Shown in pieces: positions 29,422 to 38,274 of a stretch of 41,141 nt of DNA. This stretch comes from a virus. Position numbers and translations under genes: made by a program. The stretch lies in the IMG/VR virus record IMGVR_UViG_3300044644_000407, positions 1-41,141 of that record. One strand, 5' to 3'. The first letter of the stretch is position 1, and each line of letters begins with the position of its first letter. Below the pieces are notes generated by a model. The model saw only the letters and a list, made by a program, of their open reading frames with translations. It was not told the DNA's origin and did not search any database.

Positions 29422-31023
29422 TCACTTGAAGATGTCGCCAAGCGGCTTTCGCTGCCCGCCGGCAGTGGGCGCGGCAGGAGCTTTGCCGCCAGTAGCAGGC
29501 GCGTATTTTTTCAGCGCCGGGTCATCAAAAATAGATTTGCTGGCAGGGCCTTCCACCCAAGCGTCTTCGGCACCGTCGTAAGTCTTGTTCTTGCGATACC
29601 AGTCAGCATAGAACTTACGTTCGGCAATATCGCGGTTTGCCAAGGCCGTAGTAACCGCCAAAATAAACTCGTTAGCCTCGCGTTCGTTAGTGAGCGAAGC
29701 GGCTGTTTGGTCGAGCCGTTTAGCGTCGTTATCAGTTTGCGGGCCTTTCTGAGCCAGCATTTTTTCCTGAACAGTTTCGCGGGCCATCGCCAAAAACGAC
29801 TGAGCGTTTGCCGCGTATTTTTCGGCGTCTTTACTAAGGCCCAACGCGCTAAGCACCGAAGCCGCTGACGCCTGCGCCTCAGCACCCCACCCAGTTCTAA
29901 AACCTCTATCAAGCACGGACTTGGCTATGTCTACCCGCGCTATAGTACGCCGCGCTTGGTCGGCCCGCTGACTGATAGTCTTAAACGTATCCATCAAAAA
30001 TCCGCCGCGCTGCGTCTGTTCAGCGGTTTGCGACGGAGGAAGTTTAACCGTTGTGCTGGCGGCGCTTGCCTTGCGCTTTTCAAGTTCGTATCGACGGAAA
30101 CCTTCGTCTGCTTTAGCGAGCAGATACTCCCGGTATTCCTGTGGAACAGATTGCGTCAACTTCTGCGCCAGCCCCATGAAAGTCTCGGCCAACTTGGCGT
30201 TGCCCTTCTCCATCGCCAGTTCCGCAGATATCTGATGCTGCAAGATCTGGTTGGCGGTCGTGGCCATAACCCCAGGCGCACCCACCATAGGCTTGCCGTC
30301 GGGGCTAATTTCCAGACTGGTAGCCGCGCCGGTTAGCCGTGCGCCTTCACGGCCTTTCATCTGCGCCAAAATGTCGCGGGCCTCGCGGGTTACGTAGCCA
30401 AACTGCGCTTCGTCTTGAAGACGCCCAGCGACTACGTCTGCGGCTTGCGAGGTTTTCGCTTGCCAAGCCTGAAAACCTTCCGGCCCCGCTGCATTTGCGG
30501 CGTCAAGTTCTTTCAGCGACGCCTCCTCACTGCCGCCTTGCGACTTAATAAATTCCGCTACATCTTCATCCGCATACAGCGCCACAACCCCGGCTCGGGC
30601 GGCTTCCGGCGTAGTCACCCGGGCCATGTTGTCGCGGTACTGTTGTATTTTCTTACCCAGCAACTCAAAGCGGGCAGTTTTCTGCTTGAGTCCTGCTTCT
30701 TCGGCTTCCCGCCGCGCCTTCTGCTGCGACAGCGACAACTCAAAGAACTTCGGCGCCAGCCCGCCCGCGCCCTGCTCACCAAGTACGGCAAAAGCCCCCG
30801 GCTTAATCTGTCCGGTCGTCGGGTCGATGACGTCGGGATTCGACAGCAGCGCGTTCATCTGCTCCTCGCGCTGCATCTCCCGCTGCGCCTTCTGCATCTG
30901 AAGCGTGTTCATCGCAAGCTGCGACTGCGACGCCATCAATTGATTGGCGCGGGCTTGCGACTCCAGCAGCGACGGCCCTTGCGGCAGCGGCTGCGGGCGA
31001 AGAATGGAAACGTCAATTGGCAT
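29422..31023 (-). CDS. Ejection protein, helical (533 aa)
   Basis: The N-terminal MPIDVSILRPQPLPQGPSLL is followed by Gln/Met/Arg-rich helical sequence (QLAMNTLQMQKAQREMQREE). This N-terminal form (PLP-G-S---Q-RA-QL---QLA---LQM) is typical of internal virion or ejection proteins of podoviruses. The remainder is predominantly helical, with Ala/Glu-rich stretches and a C-terminal Pro/Ala/Gly linker. No enzymatic motif is visible. It lies between the other two ejection-type genes and should sit inside the capsid near the portal. Confidence 0.75.
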   Translation of the reverse strand: MPIDVSILRPQPLPQGPSLLESQARANQLMASQSQLAMNTLQMQKAQREMQREEQMNALLSNPDVIDPTTGQIKPGAFAVLGEQGAGGLAPKFFELSLSQQKARREAEEAGLKQKTARFELLGKKIQQYRDNMARVTTPEAARAGVVALYADEDVAEFIKSQGGSEEASLKELDAANAAGPEGFQAWQAKTSQAADVVAGRLQDEAQFGYVTREARDILAQMKGREGARLTGAATSLEISPDGKPMVGAPGVMATTANQILQHQISAELAMEKGNAKLAETFMGLAQKLTQSVPQEYREYLLAKADEGFRRYELEKRKASAASTTVKLPPSQTAEQTQRGGFLMDTFKTISQRADQARRTIARVDIAKSVLDRGFRTGWGAEAQASAASVLSALGLSKDAEKYAANAQSFLAMARETVQEKMLAQKGPQTDNDAKRLDQTAASLTNEREANEFILAVTTALANRDIAERKFYADWYRKNKTYDGAEDAWVEGPASKSIFDDPALKKYAPATGGKAPAAPTAGGQRKPLGDIFK

Positions 31024-31025
31024 AA

Positions 31026-31844
31026 TTAAGGTCTCCCAACTCGCGACCAGTCATAAGCCCCGCCACCCGTAGAGCCGGGAATAAATGTCGATCCGCCGCC
31101 CGACATGCGGTTAAGCCGCTGCGTCTCAAGGTCCAGCAGTCGGTTCTGGAAGCCTTGCATCTGGTTCATGGCGGCATAGTCGCCGAACGCTCCCGCTGCA
31201 CCTTGCAGCGCCCCACCCAACGCCTGCGCCCGCCCCATGTACTGGCTGGCGCGGATGTTGCCCAAAGACGTCAGTCCTTCCGCTGCCTGCTGACCGTAGG
31301 TGCCTGCCGCGCCGGTCGTAACGTTGGTGGCGGACTGGCCCGCACCCATCAGCGACTGAAGCGGGTTGAGCCGCGCCTGCCGCTCGATTTGGTAGCGATT
31401 GAAGGCATTCTGGTACTCTTGACTCGCCAGATCCTGACCGAAGCGCGTGATGCCGCGCAGCGCCCCGCCGGACAGCATACCACCCCGCGCTGCGGCTGAC
31501 CGTTCCAGCGCCTTCATGCCTTCGCTCATGCGGAAGGCGTAACCGGGGTCGTTCTCAAACTGCTCCATGCCGAACGGCTGCGCCGCCGAACCGTAGTCGG
31601 CAGCAGTTGTGTCGCCGCCCAGCCCAAGCAGTTGCATCAGGCGGTTCTGCCCGGTCAGTCCGGCCTGCCGGAACGGCTCTTGCAGTTCCATTTGGCGGTT
31701 GAACATGCGCTCCTGCGCCGCCATCGCGTCGGCTTGCGCTCGCGCTTGCGCGTCGGCGGCTTTACCCGCAGCGCGGCCTTGAATAAGCCCGCCGAGTATC
31801 TGCGCCCCACCCATAATTCCAGCAGCGGCAGCGATCATTGACAT
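31026..31844 (-). CDS. Ejection/DNA transfer protein, small (272 aa)
   Basis: The N-terminus MSMIAAAAGIMGGAQILGGL is a glycine-rich hydrophobic segment, followed by IQGRAAGKAADAQARAQADA and repeated Gln/Ala/Met-rich helices (MEQFENDPGYAFRMSEGMKALERSAAARGG). This pattern is characteristic of the small phage DNA transfer proteins in P22 gp7-like positions (FENDPGYAFR-SEG---LERSAAARGGLLSG). It lies before the 533- and 532-residue ejection-type proteins in transcription order. It overlaps the cupin gene end by ten bases. Confidence 0.82.
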   Translation of the reverse strand: MSMIAAAAGIMGGAQILGGLIQGRAAGKAADAQARAQADAMAAQERMFNRQMELQEPFRQAGLTGQNRLMQLLGLGGDTTAADYGSAAQPFGMEQFENDPGYAFRMSEGMKALERSAAARGGMLSGGALRGITRFGQDLASQEYQNAFNRYQIERQARLNPLQSLMGAGQSATNVTTGAAGTYGQQAAEGLTSLGNIRASQYMGRAQALGGALQGAAGAFGDYAAMNQMQGFQNRLLDLETQRLNRMSGGGSTFIPGSTGGGAYDWSRVGRP

Positions 31845-32269
31845 GGCAGCACCTTTAGCTTGTTGCCGACCAGAAACGGGCAGGTCGGATCGTATTCCAC
31901 CAGTTCATCTTCCGCCGCCGCGACATCCGTTTCGTCGGTGCGGTGGACGGTCATGTACAGCGTGTCGGTGATCGCGTAGATCGCCCGCTTGTCGCCCGGA
32001 TGGCTGGTCAGCAGGAACGGGGCGCGTATCTCTTGCGCCTCCTCGCCGACCGACACCGCAACGCATCCCGACACCACCATGAAGAAGTGTTCCTTCTTGT
32101 GGACCTTGCCGACGATTATAGTCCCAGCCGGTTGCCACACCTGACGGCAATACATGCCGCCGTGGAAGATGTGCTCAGTCGGCAGTTCCACTTGGGGCTG
32201 CTTGAGGATCTCTTCTTGCAGCGCCTGCACTTTGCCGCGCATCTGCGCGGTCTGAACGCCCGCGCTCAT
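31835..32269 (-). CDS. Cupin-fold protein (144 aa)
   Basis: ATG 32269 overlaps the previous stop (ATGA); a longer open frame upstream is a shadow. After a helical segment (VQTAQMRGKVQALQEEILKQ) the protein has the conserved double-stranded beta-helix pattern: HIFHGGMYCRQVWQPAGTII, then KVHKKEHFFMVVSGCVAVSV and SHPGDKRAIYAITDTLYMTV. His residues in KVHKKEHF and HPGDKRAIY could hold a metal, as in cupins. Similar genes occur in the tail regions of several podoviruses. A structural or sugar-modifying role is possible; none is established. Confidence 0.75.
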   Translation of the reverse strand: MSAGVQTAQMRGKVQALQEEILKQPQVELPTEHIFHGGMYCRQVWQPAGTIIVGKVHKKEHFFMVVSGCVAVSVGEEAQEIRAPFLLTSHPGDKRAIYAITDTLYMTVHRTDETDVAAAEDELVEYDPTCPFLVGNKLKVLPCQ

Positions 32270-33462
32270 TCGTAGAGGATGTTCACGGAGCCTGTGTCGA
32301 ACGTATCCGTACCGTTGATGTACAGCCGAATGCGGGTAAGCACAGACCCAAGCGACTTGTAGCCAACGCATAGATTAGGCGTCAAACCGCCGTTAAGCTG
32401 AAGAATCTGGCCCGTACCAACCCAAGTATTGGCGCTGGCGTCGATCAGGTTAAACTCAAACTTGCCGCCATAAGTGTTCACCGCCGCAAGGTTGCCCGCC
32501 AGCGGCCAGCCGCTAGTGACAGCGGCGGACGATCCAACGCCGATGTACTGGATGGCAGTTGTGTAGCCAGTTACTTCATAGGCAGTGGCTGTGCCCATCT
32601 GAATTAGCGGCTGGGTGTTGTTCGATGCGGACAAACCAGCAAAAGCCATTGTGATACGTTTAGCCCAAGCAGGAATGCTTAAGAATTCAAGTTCTGTTTG
32701 CGACACAGCGGTTAGCATCGTTCCCGCAGTCGGGATAGACGCAAACGACAACGTTCCGCTGCCATTGCTTATCAGCGTCTGCCCCGCAGCACCGACACTA
32801 TCCGGCAACGTCAGTACACGGTTAGATGCTATCGACGAAGGCGCGGTCAACTGCACATAGTTGGTGCCGGTGTCAGTATCCTCGTACAGCCGCACGATGC
32901 CGCCGCTGCTGCTGGTGCCGGTAGCGTTGACGATTGGTGCGTTGACCGTGGCGCTGCCGGTGACGTCCTGAGCCGAGACGTCGTTGTCTTTCAGCAGCAC
33001 GCCGTCGATGGTCACGCCGAAGCCGGGGGTGGCTTCGTTGATGACGTCTACCGCTGGGGTCACCAGCGTGGGGGCGTTGGCAAACACCAGCGCCCCCGTG
33101 CCGGTCTCATCCACCATCGCGGTGCGCAGATTGGCGGACGTCGGATTGCCCAGCCACGTCTGGATGCCGGTGGCCAGATCGGCCACGGACAGTTGCGAGC
33201 CGATGTCGTCTACCGACCAGACCTCGACGTCCGCCGCCGTGGCCAGCTTGAGCTTGTAGGTGCCAGGGCCGAACCAGACGTTCGCCTCGCCGCGAGAGTC
33301 GAGGATGACCGGATTGGTGTTGGTGACCGTGCCGGTCTCGTCGGTGAACGTCGCCTGCGGCGTGGTCGTCCCAGCGACGTAGGTGTAGAGCCTGCCGCCC
33401 GACAGCGGGTTGCCGTTGTTGTCGAAGAACTGAAGTTTCGGCTGCGGGGCCAGAGTTGCCAT
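32266..33462 (-). CDS. Tail fibre/receptor-binding protein (398 aa)
   Basis: The first 80 residues (QFFDNNGNPLSGGRLYTYVA then TNPVILDSRGEANVWFGPGT) match the virion-anchoring beta domain that opens many podoviral tail fibres and spikes (FFD--G-PLSGGRLYTY-AGT). The middle carries repeated short strands. The C-terminal part (TGYTTAIQYIGVGSSAAVTS, then IRLYINGTDTFDTGSVNILYE) looks like a distal fold. It is a credible receptor-binding fibre. It is followed, overlapping, by the cupin gene. Confidence 0.78.
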   Translation of the reverse strand: MATLAPQPKLQFFDNNGNPLSGGRLYTYVAGTTTPQATFTDETGTVTNTNPVILDSRGEANVWFGPGTYKLKLATAADVEVWSVDDIGSQLSVADLATGIQTWLGNPTSANLRTAMVDETGTGALVFANAPTLVTPAVDVINEATPGFGVTIDGVLLKDNDVSAQDVTGSATVNAPIVNATGTSSSGGIVRLYEDTDTGTNYVQLTAPSSIASNRVLTLPDSVGAAGQTLISNGSGTLSFASIPTAGTMLTAVSQTELEFLSIPAWAKRITMAFAGLSASNNTQPLIQMGTATAYEVTGYTTAIQYIGVGSSAAVTSGWPLAGNLAAVNTYGGKFEFNLIDASANTWVGTGQILQLNGGLTPNLCVGYKSLGSVLTRIRLYINGTDTFDTGSVNILYE

Positions 33463-33470
33463 GTCGGTCC

Positions 33471-34586
33471 TTACTGTTGAGTCTGCTGCACGGTCAGCAC
33501 GATAGCAGGCGCGGTGGGTGCAGACGCCGCCAGACCAGAGACGGTGTTGATCGAGACGTCGATATTATTCGATGCGTAGGCCAGTTCAACGTAATCGTTC
33601 GCGTTCAGCGAGAACGTCTCGATGAACGCCAGTGGGGTGTACCCGTTATTGATGTTGCTCGTCACCAGCCGCGACGTGTTGGCGATATTAACGCCGTTCT
33701 TTTTGAACCAGAACCAGACGTTTTTCGAGCTGGCGCTGCTGCTGGTCAACTGCACGGTGACGTTGAACTGATACAGCCCCGACACCGGCACGACAACACG
33801 CGACGCGGGCGTGCCGAGCGCCACCCCGTTAGCGACTTGGGTGGAACTGAAAGCTAACAGATACTCGGTGTTTGTGACCGCAGGCGTCACCGTGTCGGTC
33901 TTCACAAACACGCCGTAGTACTGCTGCTGTTGGATAGTCGGGCGCACAAAGATGACGCCGTTCGTGCCGACGCTCATCACCGCCGCCACCGGGATAACGT
34001 TGTTTGGCGCCGTGGGCTTGACGTTGGTGTACGCGCCCGCCACCGTGGTCGAGGGGTAGAGGATGTCGCCCGCGCTGAACAGCGTTGTGTTGATGCCTGC
34101 TATCGCGCCCCAGACGGTGCAATAGCCCTGCTGCCCGCTGTTGGGCAGGTCATGGGCCATGACGCCGAGGATGTACAGCGACGGCTGCGAGCCGTCCGCG
34201 AGGTACGGCGCCACGGCCAGCGTGTTGCCGGTGCCGACGCCCGCGAAGCCGACGACCGTGCCGCGAGGGATCGTAATGCCGGTCTGGTTCTCCACGCGGG
34301 CGTACAGGTCCAGCCCGATCTGCTGGACCACGCCGTAGTTCATGCCGAGGTCGAGCGTCGCGTCTGTCCCGCCCCACGCCAGCGTGCCGGAGGAGTACAC
34401 GACCGGCGGAGAGGGCGTGTTGTCGAAGTTGATCCGGCGAACGTTGTCAAAGTTGACCGAGTCCGCTGACGTCGCGTCCGTCTGAAGGTTGACGAAGAAG
34501 CGGTACCACTCCCGCGCCATCAGCCCTGTGGCGGCGTCGAGCAGCGGCACCCGCGCTGCCGGAAGTTGAGTGTTAGCCTCAGCCAC
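33471..34586 (-). CDS. Virion fibre or tail-needle-like protein with C1q-like end (371 aa)
   Basis: The N-terminus (PLLDAATGLMAREWYRFFVNL) is a form commonly seen in tail appendage proteins next to gp10-type genes. A central beta-rich portion (GVVQQIGLDLYARVENQTGI) is followed by a C-terminal C1q/TNF-like jelly roll (VPVSGLYQFNVTVQL then WFWFKKNGVNIANTS). In P22 the gene near gp10 encodes the needle gp26, so this may be a functional counterpart, but the sequence does not show a long coiled-coil needle. It overlaps the gp10-like gene by eight bases. Confidence 0.65.
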   Translation of the reverse strand: MAEANTQLPAARVPLLDAATGLMAREWYRFFVNLQTDATSADSVNFDNVRRINFDNTPSPPVVYSSGTLAWGGTDATLDLGMNYGVVQQIGLDLYARVENQTGITIPRGTVVGFAGVGTGNTLAVAPYLADGSQPSLYILGVMAHDLPNSGQQGYCTVWGAIAGINTTLFSAGDILYPSTTVAGAYTNVKPTAPNNVIPVAAVMSVGTNGVIFVRPTIQQQQYYGVFVKTDTVTPAVTNTEYLLAFSSTQVANGVALGTPASRVVVPVSGLYQFNVTVQLTSSSASSKNVWFWFKKNGVNIANTSRLVTSNINNGYTPLAFIETFSLNANDYVELAYASNNIDVSINTVSGLAASAPTAPAIVLTVQQTQQ

Positions 34587-36204
34587 TGGTTGGACTCAGT
34601 TGCAGTTCCGCGCCCAGCAGCGCGATCTTGACCGGATCGGTCCCGCTGACCTCGTACACGCGGTCGCGCAGCTTGAGCGTCATGCCCAGCCGCCGCCAGA
34701 TGACGCGGTGGCTGTGCTCGCCGATGCGGCCCATCTCCCGCCAATGCTCATTGCTCCAGGTGTGCCCGCCGTCGTCGCTCCAGCGCAGCATGACGCGCGG
34801 CACGGCACCGACCGTAGCCACCGAGTCGAGGATGTTGATGTTGATGTCCGACTCGGTCGCCAGCGGCGTGGAAACTGCCGCCGGGTAATACTCGGTATAG
34901 AACAGGGCGCCGTCTTCGGCGCTCAGCGTGTCGCCGCTCTCCAGCAAAAGGTATTCGTAAACCTCGGGGCTGTCCTCAGTCGCAAGGTCGATGAAGTCGA
35001 ACTCGTCGTTGCCGTTCAAGCCGACGCCCGTCTCGCAGTCCAGTTGCAGCGCGTGGTGCGCGGTACGGTTCAAGTTGTTCTGCCCCGTCGGCAGCGCCCG
35101 CCAGGACCGCACCCACTTCTGGATCTCGCCCGCGTCCGAATGGACGTCCATGTCGAAGGCGTAGACCTTGCCGTTTTGGTAGTCGCCTACCAGCACTTCG
35201 CCGTTGTACGCCATCTGGCAGTTGCTGCGGTGCCGCCCCAGCCGGTTGGTGATCCAACTGGCCCGCTCATGCCACGCCCCAGTCGCCACGTCGAACACCC
35301 AAGTAGCGTTGGCCGTCGGGAACGTCAGCACATAGAAGGAATGCCCGTCCTGCTGGTAGGTGTAGCCGATGGCATCATCGATGCGACTGTAGCTCTGAAT
35401 CTGCCACTCGATAGCGTGGGTGCTGACCCGCGTGCCGGTGTAGCCGTTGCTGCGGTAGACGATGCCCTTGCCGCGAGCGTCTGCGCCCAGCCAGAACAGC
35501 GCGTTGTCGAGCTTGGCGACTGAGTACGCCGCAGCGCAACCGAGTTCGTTGAACGCACCCTGAATCCGCTCCAGCGGAAAGTCCACGCCTCCGGCGTTGT
35601 ACCAGACCTCGACCGAGGACGTGCCAAACAGCCACACCTCGCGGTGATCGACAATCAGCGACACCAGCCGGTCAGGCGATCCTTCGGCGCTGGCGAAGTC
35701 CAGCGGATCGACCGAAGTGCCGTCGAGCAGACTTGTCACCCAGAACTTCTGCGAGTCGGGCTGGCTGAAGACGAAATAGCCGTCCAAGAACGAGACCGTC
35801 TTCGCGCCGGGGAAGTCTGGGTCGGTGATTTCCTGAAAGACGCCTGTCGTCGCGTTGTAGATGTAGCTCTTCGGATCGCAGGCGACGAACAACTGGTCGC
35901 CGTTGTCCGCCATGCTGACCGGCCCCGAGCCGCTGACCGTGCCGAGCAGCGTGACGTTGTAGTACTGGTCGATGCGGTACAACTCCACGCCGCTGACGAC
36001 GTAGCCGAACCCGCCGTAAGCCAACATCCCTCGGATCGGCCCGGCACCCACGGTCGTCACCAGACGCAGGCCCGGAGCACGGGTCAGGAACGCCGCCTCC
36101 TTGCCACCCTCGGCGAGAATTTCCGGGTACAGGTTCACCATGCGGTTGTCCGCAGCGTTTACGCTGCGGGCCACATAGCTGGAGCCGAGGAACGGTGTCT
36201 TCAT
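34579..36204 (-). CDS. Head-closure/DNA stabilisation protein, P22 gp10-like
   Basis: The 541-residue product begins MKTPFLGSSYVARSVNAADN, then RMVNLYPEILAEGGKEAAFL and TRAPGLRLVTTVG, the signature of the P22 gp10 packaged-DNA stabilisation family. Blade-like repeats follow (GFGYVVSGVELYRID, DQLFVACDPKSYIYNATT), consistent with the beta-propeller-like fold of gp10. It closes the portal channel after DNA packaging and links gp4-like protein to the rest of the tail. The start overlaps the stop of the beta-helix gene (ATGA). Confidence 0.88.
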   Translation of the reverse strand: MKTPFLGSSYVARSVNAADNRMVNLYPEILAEGGKEAAFLTRAPGLRLVTTVGAGPIRGMLAYGGFGYVVSGVELYRIDQYYNVTLLGTVSGSGPVSMADNGDQLFVACDPKSYIYNATTGVFQEITDPDFPGAKTVSFLDGYFVFSQPDSQKFWVTSLLDGTSVDPLDFASAEGSPDRLVSLIVDHREVWLFGTSSVEVWYNAGGVDFPLERIQGAFNELGCAAAYSVAKLDNALFWLGADARGKGIVYRSNGYTGTRVSTHAIEWQIQSYSRIDDAIGYTYQQDGHSFYVLTFPTANATWVFDVATGAWHERASWITNRLGRHRSNCQMAYNGEVLVGDYQNGKVYAFDMDVHSDAGEIQKWVRSWRALPTGQNNLNRTAHHALQLDCETGVGLNGNDEFDFIDLATEDSPEVYEYLLLESGDTLSAEDGALFYTEYYPAAVSTPLATESDININILDSVATVGAVPRVMLRWSDDGGHTWSNEHWREMGRIGEHSHRVIWRRLGMTLKLRDRVYEVSGTDPVKIALLGAELQLSPTSG

Positions 36205-37523
36205 ACCCTAACGGTGCGGGGCAGGACAGCCATGTAAGCGCCGATGGGCACGAACCCAGGGCGCAGGCGACCGTTGGCAAGCGTGACGCCGGAGACGTAG
36301 GTGCCTGCGGTGGCGCAGGGCGATGATGCCGGGATGCCGCCGTCAGATTGCACTCGCGGATCTTGCGTGACCGCAGACCCTTCTATCGACCCGCCGCTGC
36401 CAAGCGACAAGAAATTAGTGGTGTTGCTGAAGTAACAGTTCGTCGTCTTTGTGATCGTGCCGATGGCCGCGATGCCGACACCGCAATAGGCCGCGATGTT
36501 ATTAGTGATGGTCGGCGTGCCGCCGCCGGTAAAGACGCGGAAGCCTTGATCGGTTGAGTAAAGCACGGTGTTGTTGGCAATGACGTTCGTGCCGCCGTTG
36601 CTGACAATGCCTTGCCATGCGTGCATCACGACGTTGGAAATTATTCGGCAGTCTGGCGTCGTTCCATCAAGCCAGATGCCGTGGTCGCCCCCAATGATGA
36701 CGTTACCCTGGATCGTAACGCCCGGCTGGTCGTTGAAAACGTTCTTAACAGAACCGCTGCCCGTGGTGCCGGTTGGCATACGGCAGATGTTGTGAGCGAA
36801 CAATCCGCCGCTGCCAAGAGACGCTCCGCTGCAAATGAACACCTGCTTAAGGTATTTTGGCTGCGTGAGGTCGTTGTAGCAAACGCTAAAACCGGAGCAG
36901 TTGCCGTTCAACTGAATGGGATCGCCCGCGACGTTGTTGCTCTGCGACACATCGTAAATGCGATTGCGCCAGATGCGAGGTCGCAGCCCTTCACCATACA
37001 TGCCATCGTCACCAATGTTGAAGATTTCGCAGTCTTCAACGACCGCATCGTCGCTGTAGAAGTTGAGACCACCGGACACATTGGCGCCGCTGGACTGCAC
37101 ATCATGCAGCCGCAGACGCAGGCATTTGAGGTTGTTCGCCTTCGACCCAGACGACCCTGCGTCCATGCAGGTTCTGATGCCGACGCCGTTGCCGCCAACG
37201 ATGTCCAGATCTTGAACGGTCACGAAATTGACCGACCCGGCTACTCGCAGCCCGCGCAAGTTTCCAGAAGTGCTGGCGTCAATAAACGCTTTATTAGTCG
37301 TGGCCGCGCCAGTCACCGGGTCATAAGACCCAACGATTACCCGTGTCGCTTCAGACGACCCGCCCACATTGACCGTGATGGTGCCAAAAAAAGTCGTCCC
37401 GGCTTTCTGCAAATAGGTGTTGCCGGCAGCAAAAAACGCGATAGACGCCCACGATTTATACGGATCGCCGAACGTGCCCGTGCCCGTCCCTGACACCGTC
37501 GGGTCAATGTAGAAGGTCGCCAT
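36201..37523 (-). CDS. Parallel beta-helix spike-like protein (440 aa)
   Basis: ATG 37523 forms TGATG with the previous stop; a longer frame upstream is not used. FYIDPTVSGTGTGTFGDPYKSW is the typical opening of secreted or viral pectate-lyase-like beta-helix proteins. Repeats of short strands with stacked Asn follow (NNLKCLRLRLHDVQS, DDAVVEDCEIFNI, RPRIWRNRIYDVS, IQGNVIIGGDHGIWLDG, RIISNVVMHAW, IANNTVLYS). This predicts a right-handed parallel helix of about 12 rungs. It is probably a tailspike that binds or cuts surface polysaccharide. Catalytic residues cannot be fixed by eye. Confidence 0.82.
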   Translation of the reverse strand: MATFYIDPTVSGTGTGTFGDPYKSWASIAFFAAGNTYLQKAGTTFFGTITVNVGGSSEATRVIVGSYDPVTGAATTNKAFIDASTSGNLRGLRVAGSVNFVTVQDLDIVGGNGVGIRTCMDAGSSGSKANNLKCLRLRLHDVQSSGANVSGGLNFYSDDAVVEDCEIFNIGDDGMYGEGLRPRIWRNRIYDVSQSNNVAGDPIQLNGNCSGFSVCYNDLTQPKYLKQVFICSGASLGSGGLFAHNICRMPTGTTGSGSVKNVFNDQPGVTIQGNVIIGGDHGIWLDGTTPDCRIISNVVMHAWQGIVSNGGTNVIANNTVLYSTDQGFRVFTGGGTPTITNNIAAYCGVGIAAIGTITKTTNCYFSNTTNFLSLGSGGSIEGSAVTQDPRVQSDGGIPASSPCATAGTYVSGVTLANGRLRPGFVPIGAYMAVLPRTVRV

Positions 37524-37894
37524 CAGGTAAACGCCCCCACCGCGATAACCGACACGCCCGCGCCAGTCGTCACTTTCCAACCGGCTCCAGTACACTTAGC
37601 ACCGACCGGAATCACATAGGTGCCAATGCCGCCGCCGGGGCTGTTGGGCAGCACGGTGATGGCGCTGCCGCTGCCGTCCTTGATTTGCGTCTGCGCGGTC
37701 GCGGCAGTCGCCACCACACAGATCAGCTTGCCAAGGTAGTCGCCCGCCGCGCCCGTGCTGCCGAGCACTTGGTCAGTCTGGCTGGCGGCAACCGTCTCGT
37801 AATCACCGATGCCGTCGATGACTTCCAGTGCGCCAAGGCTCTGATTCTCCCCGCTAATCAGGGTCGTCAGGTTTACGGGATAGCCGGTGCTCAT
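37523..37894 (-). CDS. Small virion protein (123 aa)
   Basis: The protein begins MSTGYPVNLTTLISGENQSL, runs through ALEVIDGIGDYETVAASQTD and DYLGKLICVVATAATAQTQI, and ends in a glycine-rich, beta-strand-rich part (YVIPVGAKCTGAGWKVTTG). The composition suggests a compact jelly-roll. It is coupled to the spike gene downstream and overlaps the 127-residue gene upstream (ATGA). Presumably a tail or spike-adaptor component. No named family. Confidence 0.65.
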   Translation of the reverse strand: MSTGYPVNLTTLISGENQSLGALEVIDGIGDYETVAASQTDQVLGSTGAAGDYLGKLICVVATAATAQTQIKDGSGSAITVLPNSPGGGIGTYVIPVGAKCTGAGWKVTTGAGVSVIAVGAFT

Positions 37895-38274
37895 GCCAGA
37901 ACCTCCAAGGTGACCCCTGCCGGGTAGGTGGCTCGCATCTCGACAGCCGCGTCGCCCAGGTACGGGAATTCGATCTGATTGGTGGCGCCGGAGACCGTGT
38001 AGGTCTCAACGGCAGTGGTGATGGTGCCCAGCCGGTCGCGGGAATCCAGAGTGACCGTGCCGGTGCCGACAATCCGCAGCCGGAAGAGGCTTGGCGCACC
38101 GATCCACTCGCCTGAATAGCTGGTGCCAGTCCAAGTAGTCTGCCCCCGCACCGCGTTGATGAGTTGATCGACGGTCGTGCGTTCCGTCGCCCCGCCCTGC
38201 ACCAACGGCACTAGCTCGTCGCCAGTCAGGGGCGTCGATGCGACCGGCAGTTGAGAAATCTTGATGTTTGCCAT
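37891..38274 (-). CDS. Small tail/fibre adaptor-like protein (127 aa)
   Basis: The N-terminus KISQLPVASTPLTGDELVPL then VQGGATERTTVDQLI is a motif widespread in phage tail fibre and structural proteins (ISQLP-A---T-DE-VPVVQ-G-T-R-TV). The rest is beta-rich (FRLRIVGTGTVTLDSRDRLG, then IEFPYLGDAAVEMRATYPAG). It lies directly after the gp4-like gene with a one-base overlap, so it probably joins appendages to the tail hub. Confidence 0.7.
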   Translation of the reverse strand: MANIKISQLPVASTPLTGDELVPLVQGGATERTTVDQLINAVRGQTTWTGTSYSGEWIGAPSLFRLRIVGTGTVTLDSRDRLGTITTAVETYTVSGATNQIEFPYLGDAAVEMRATYPAGVTLEVLA

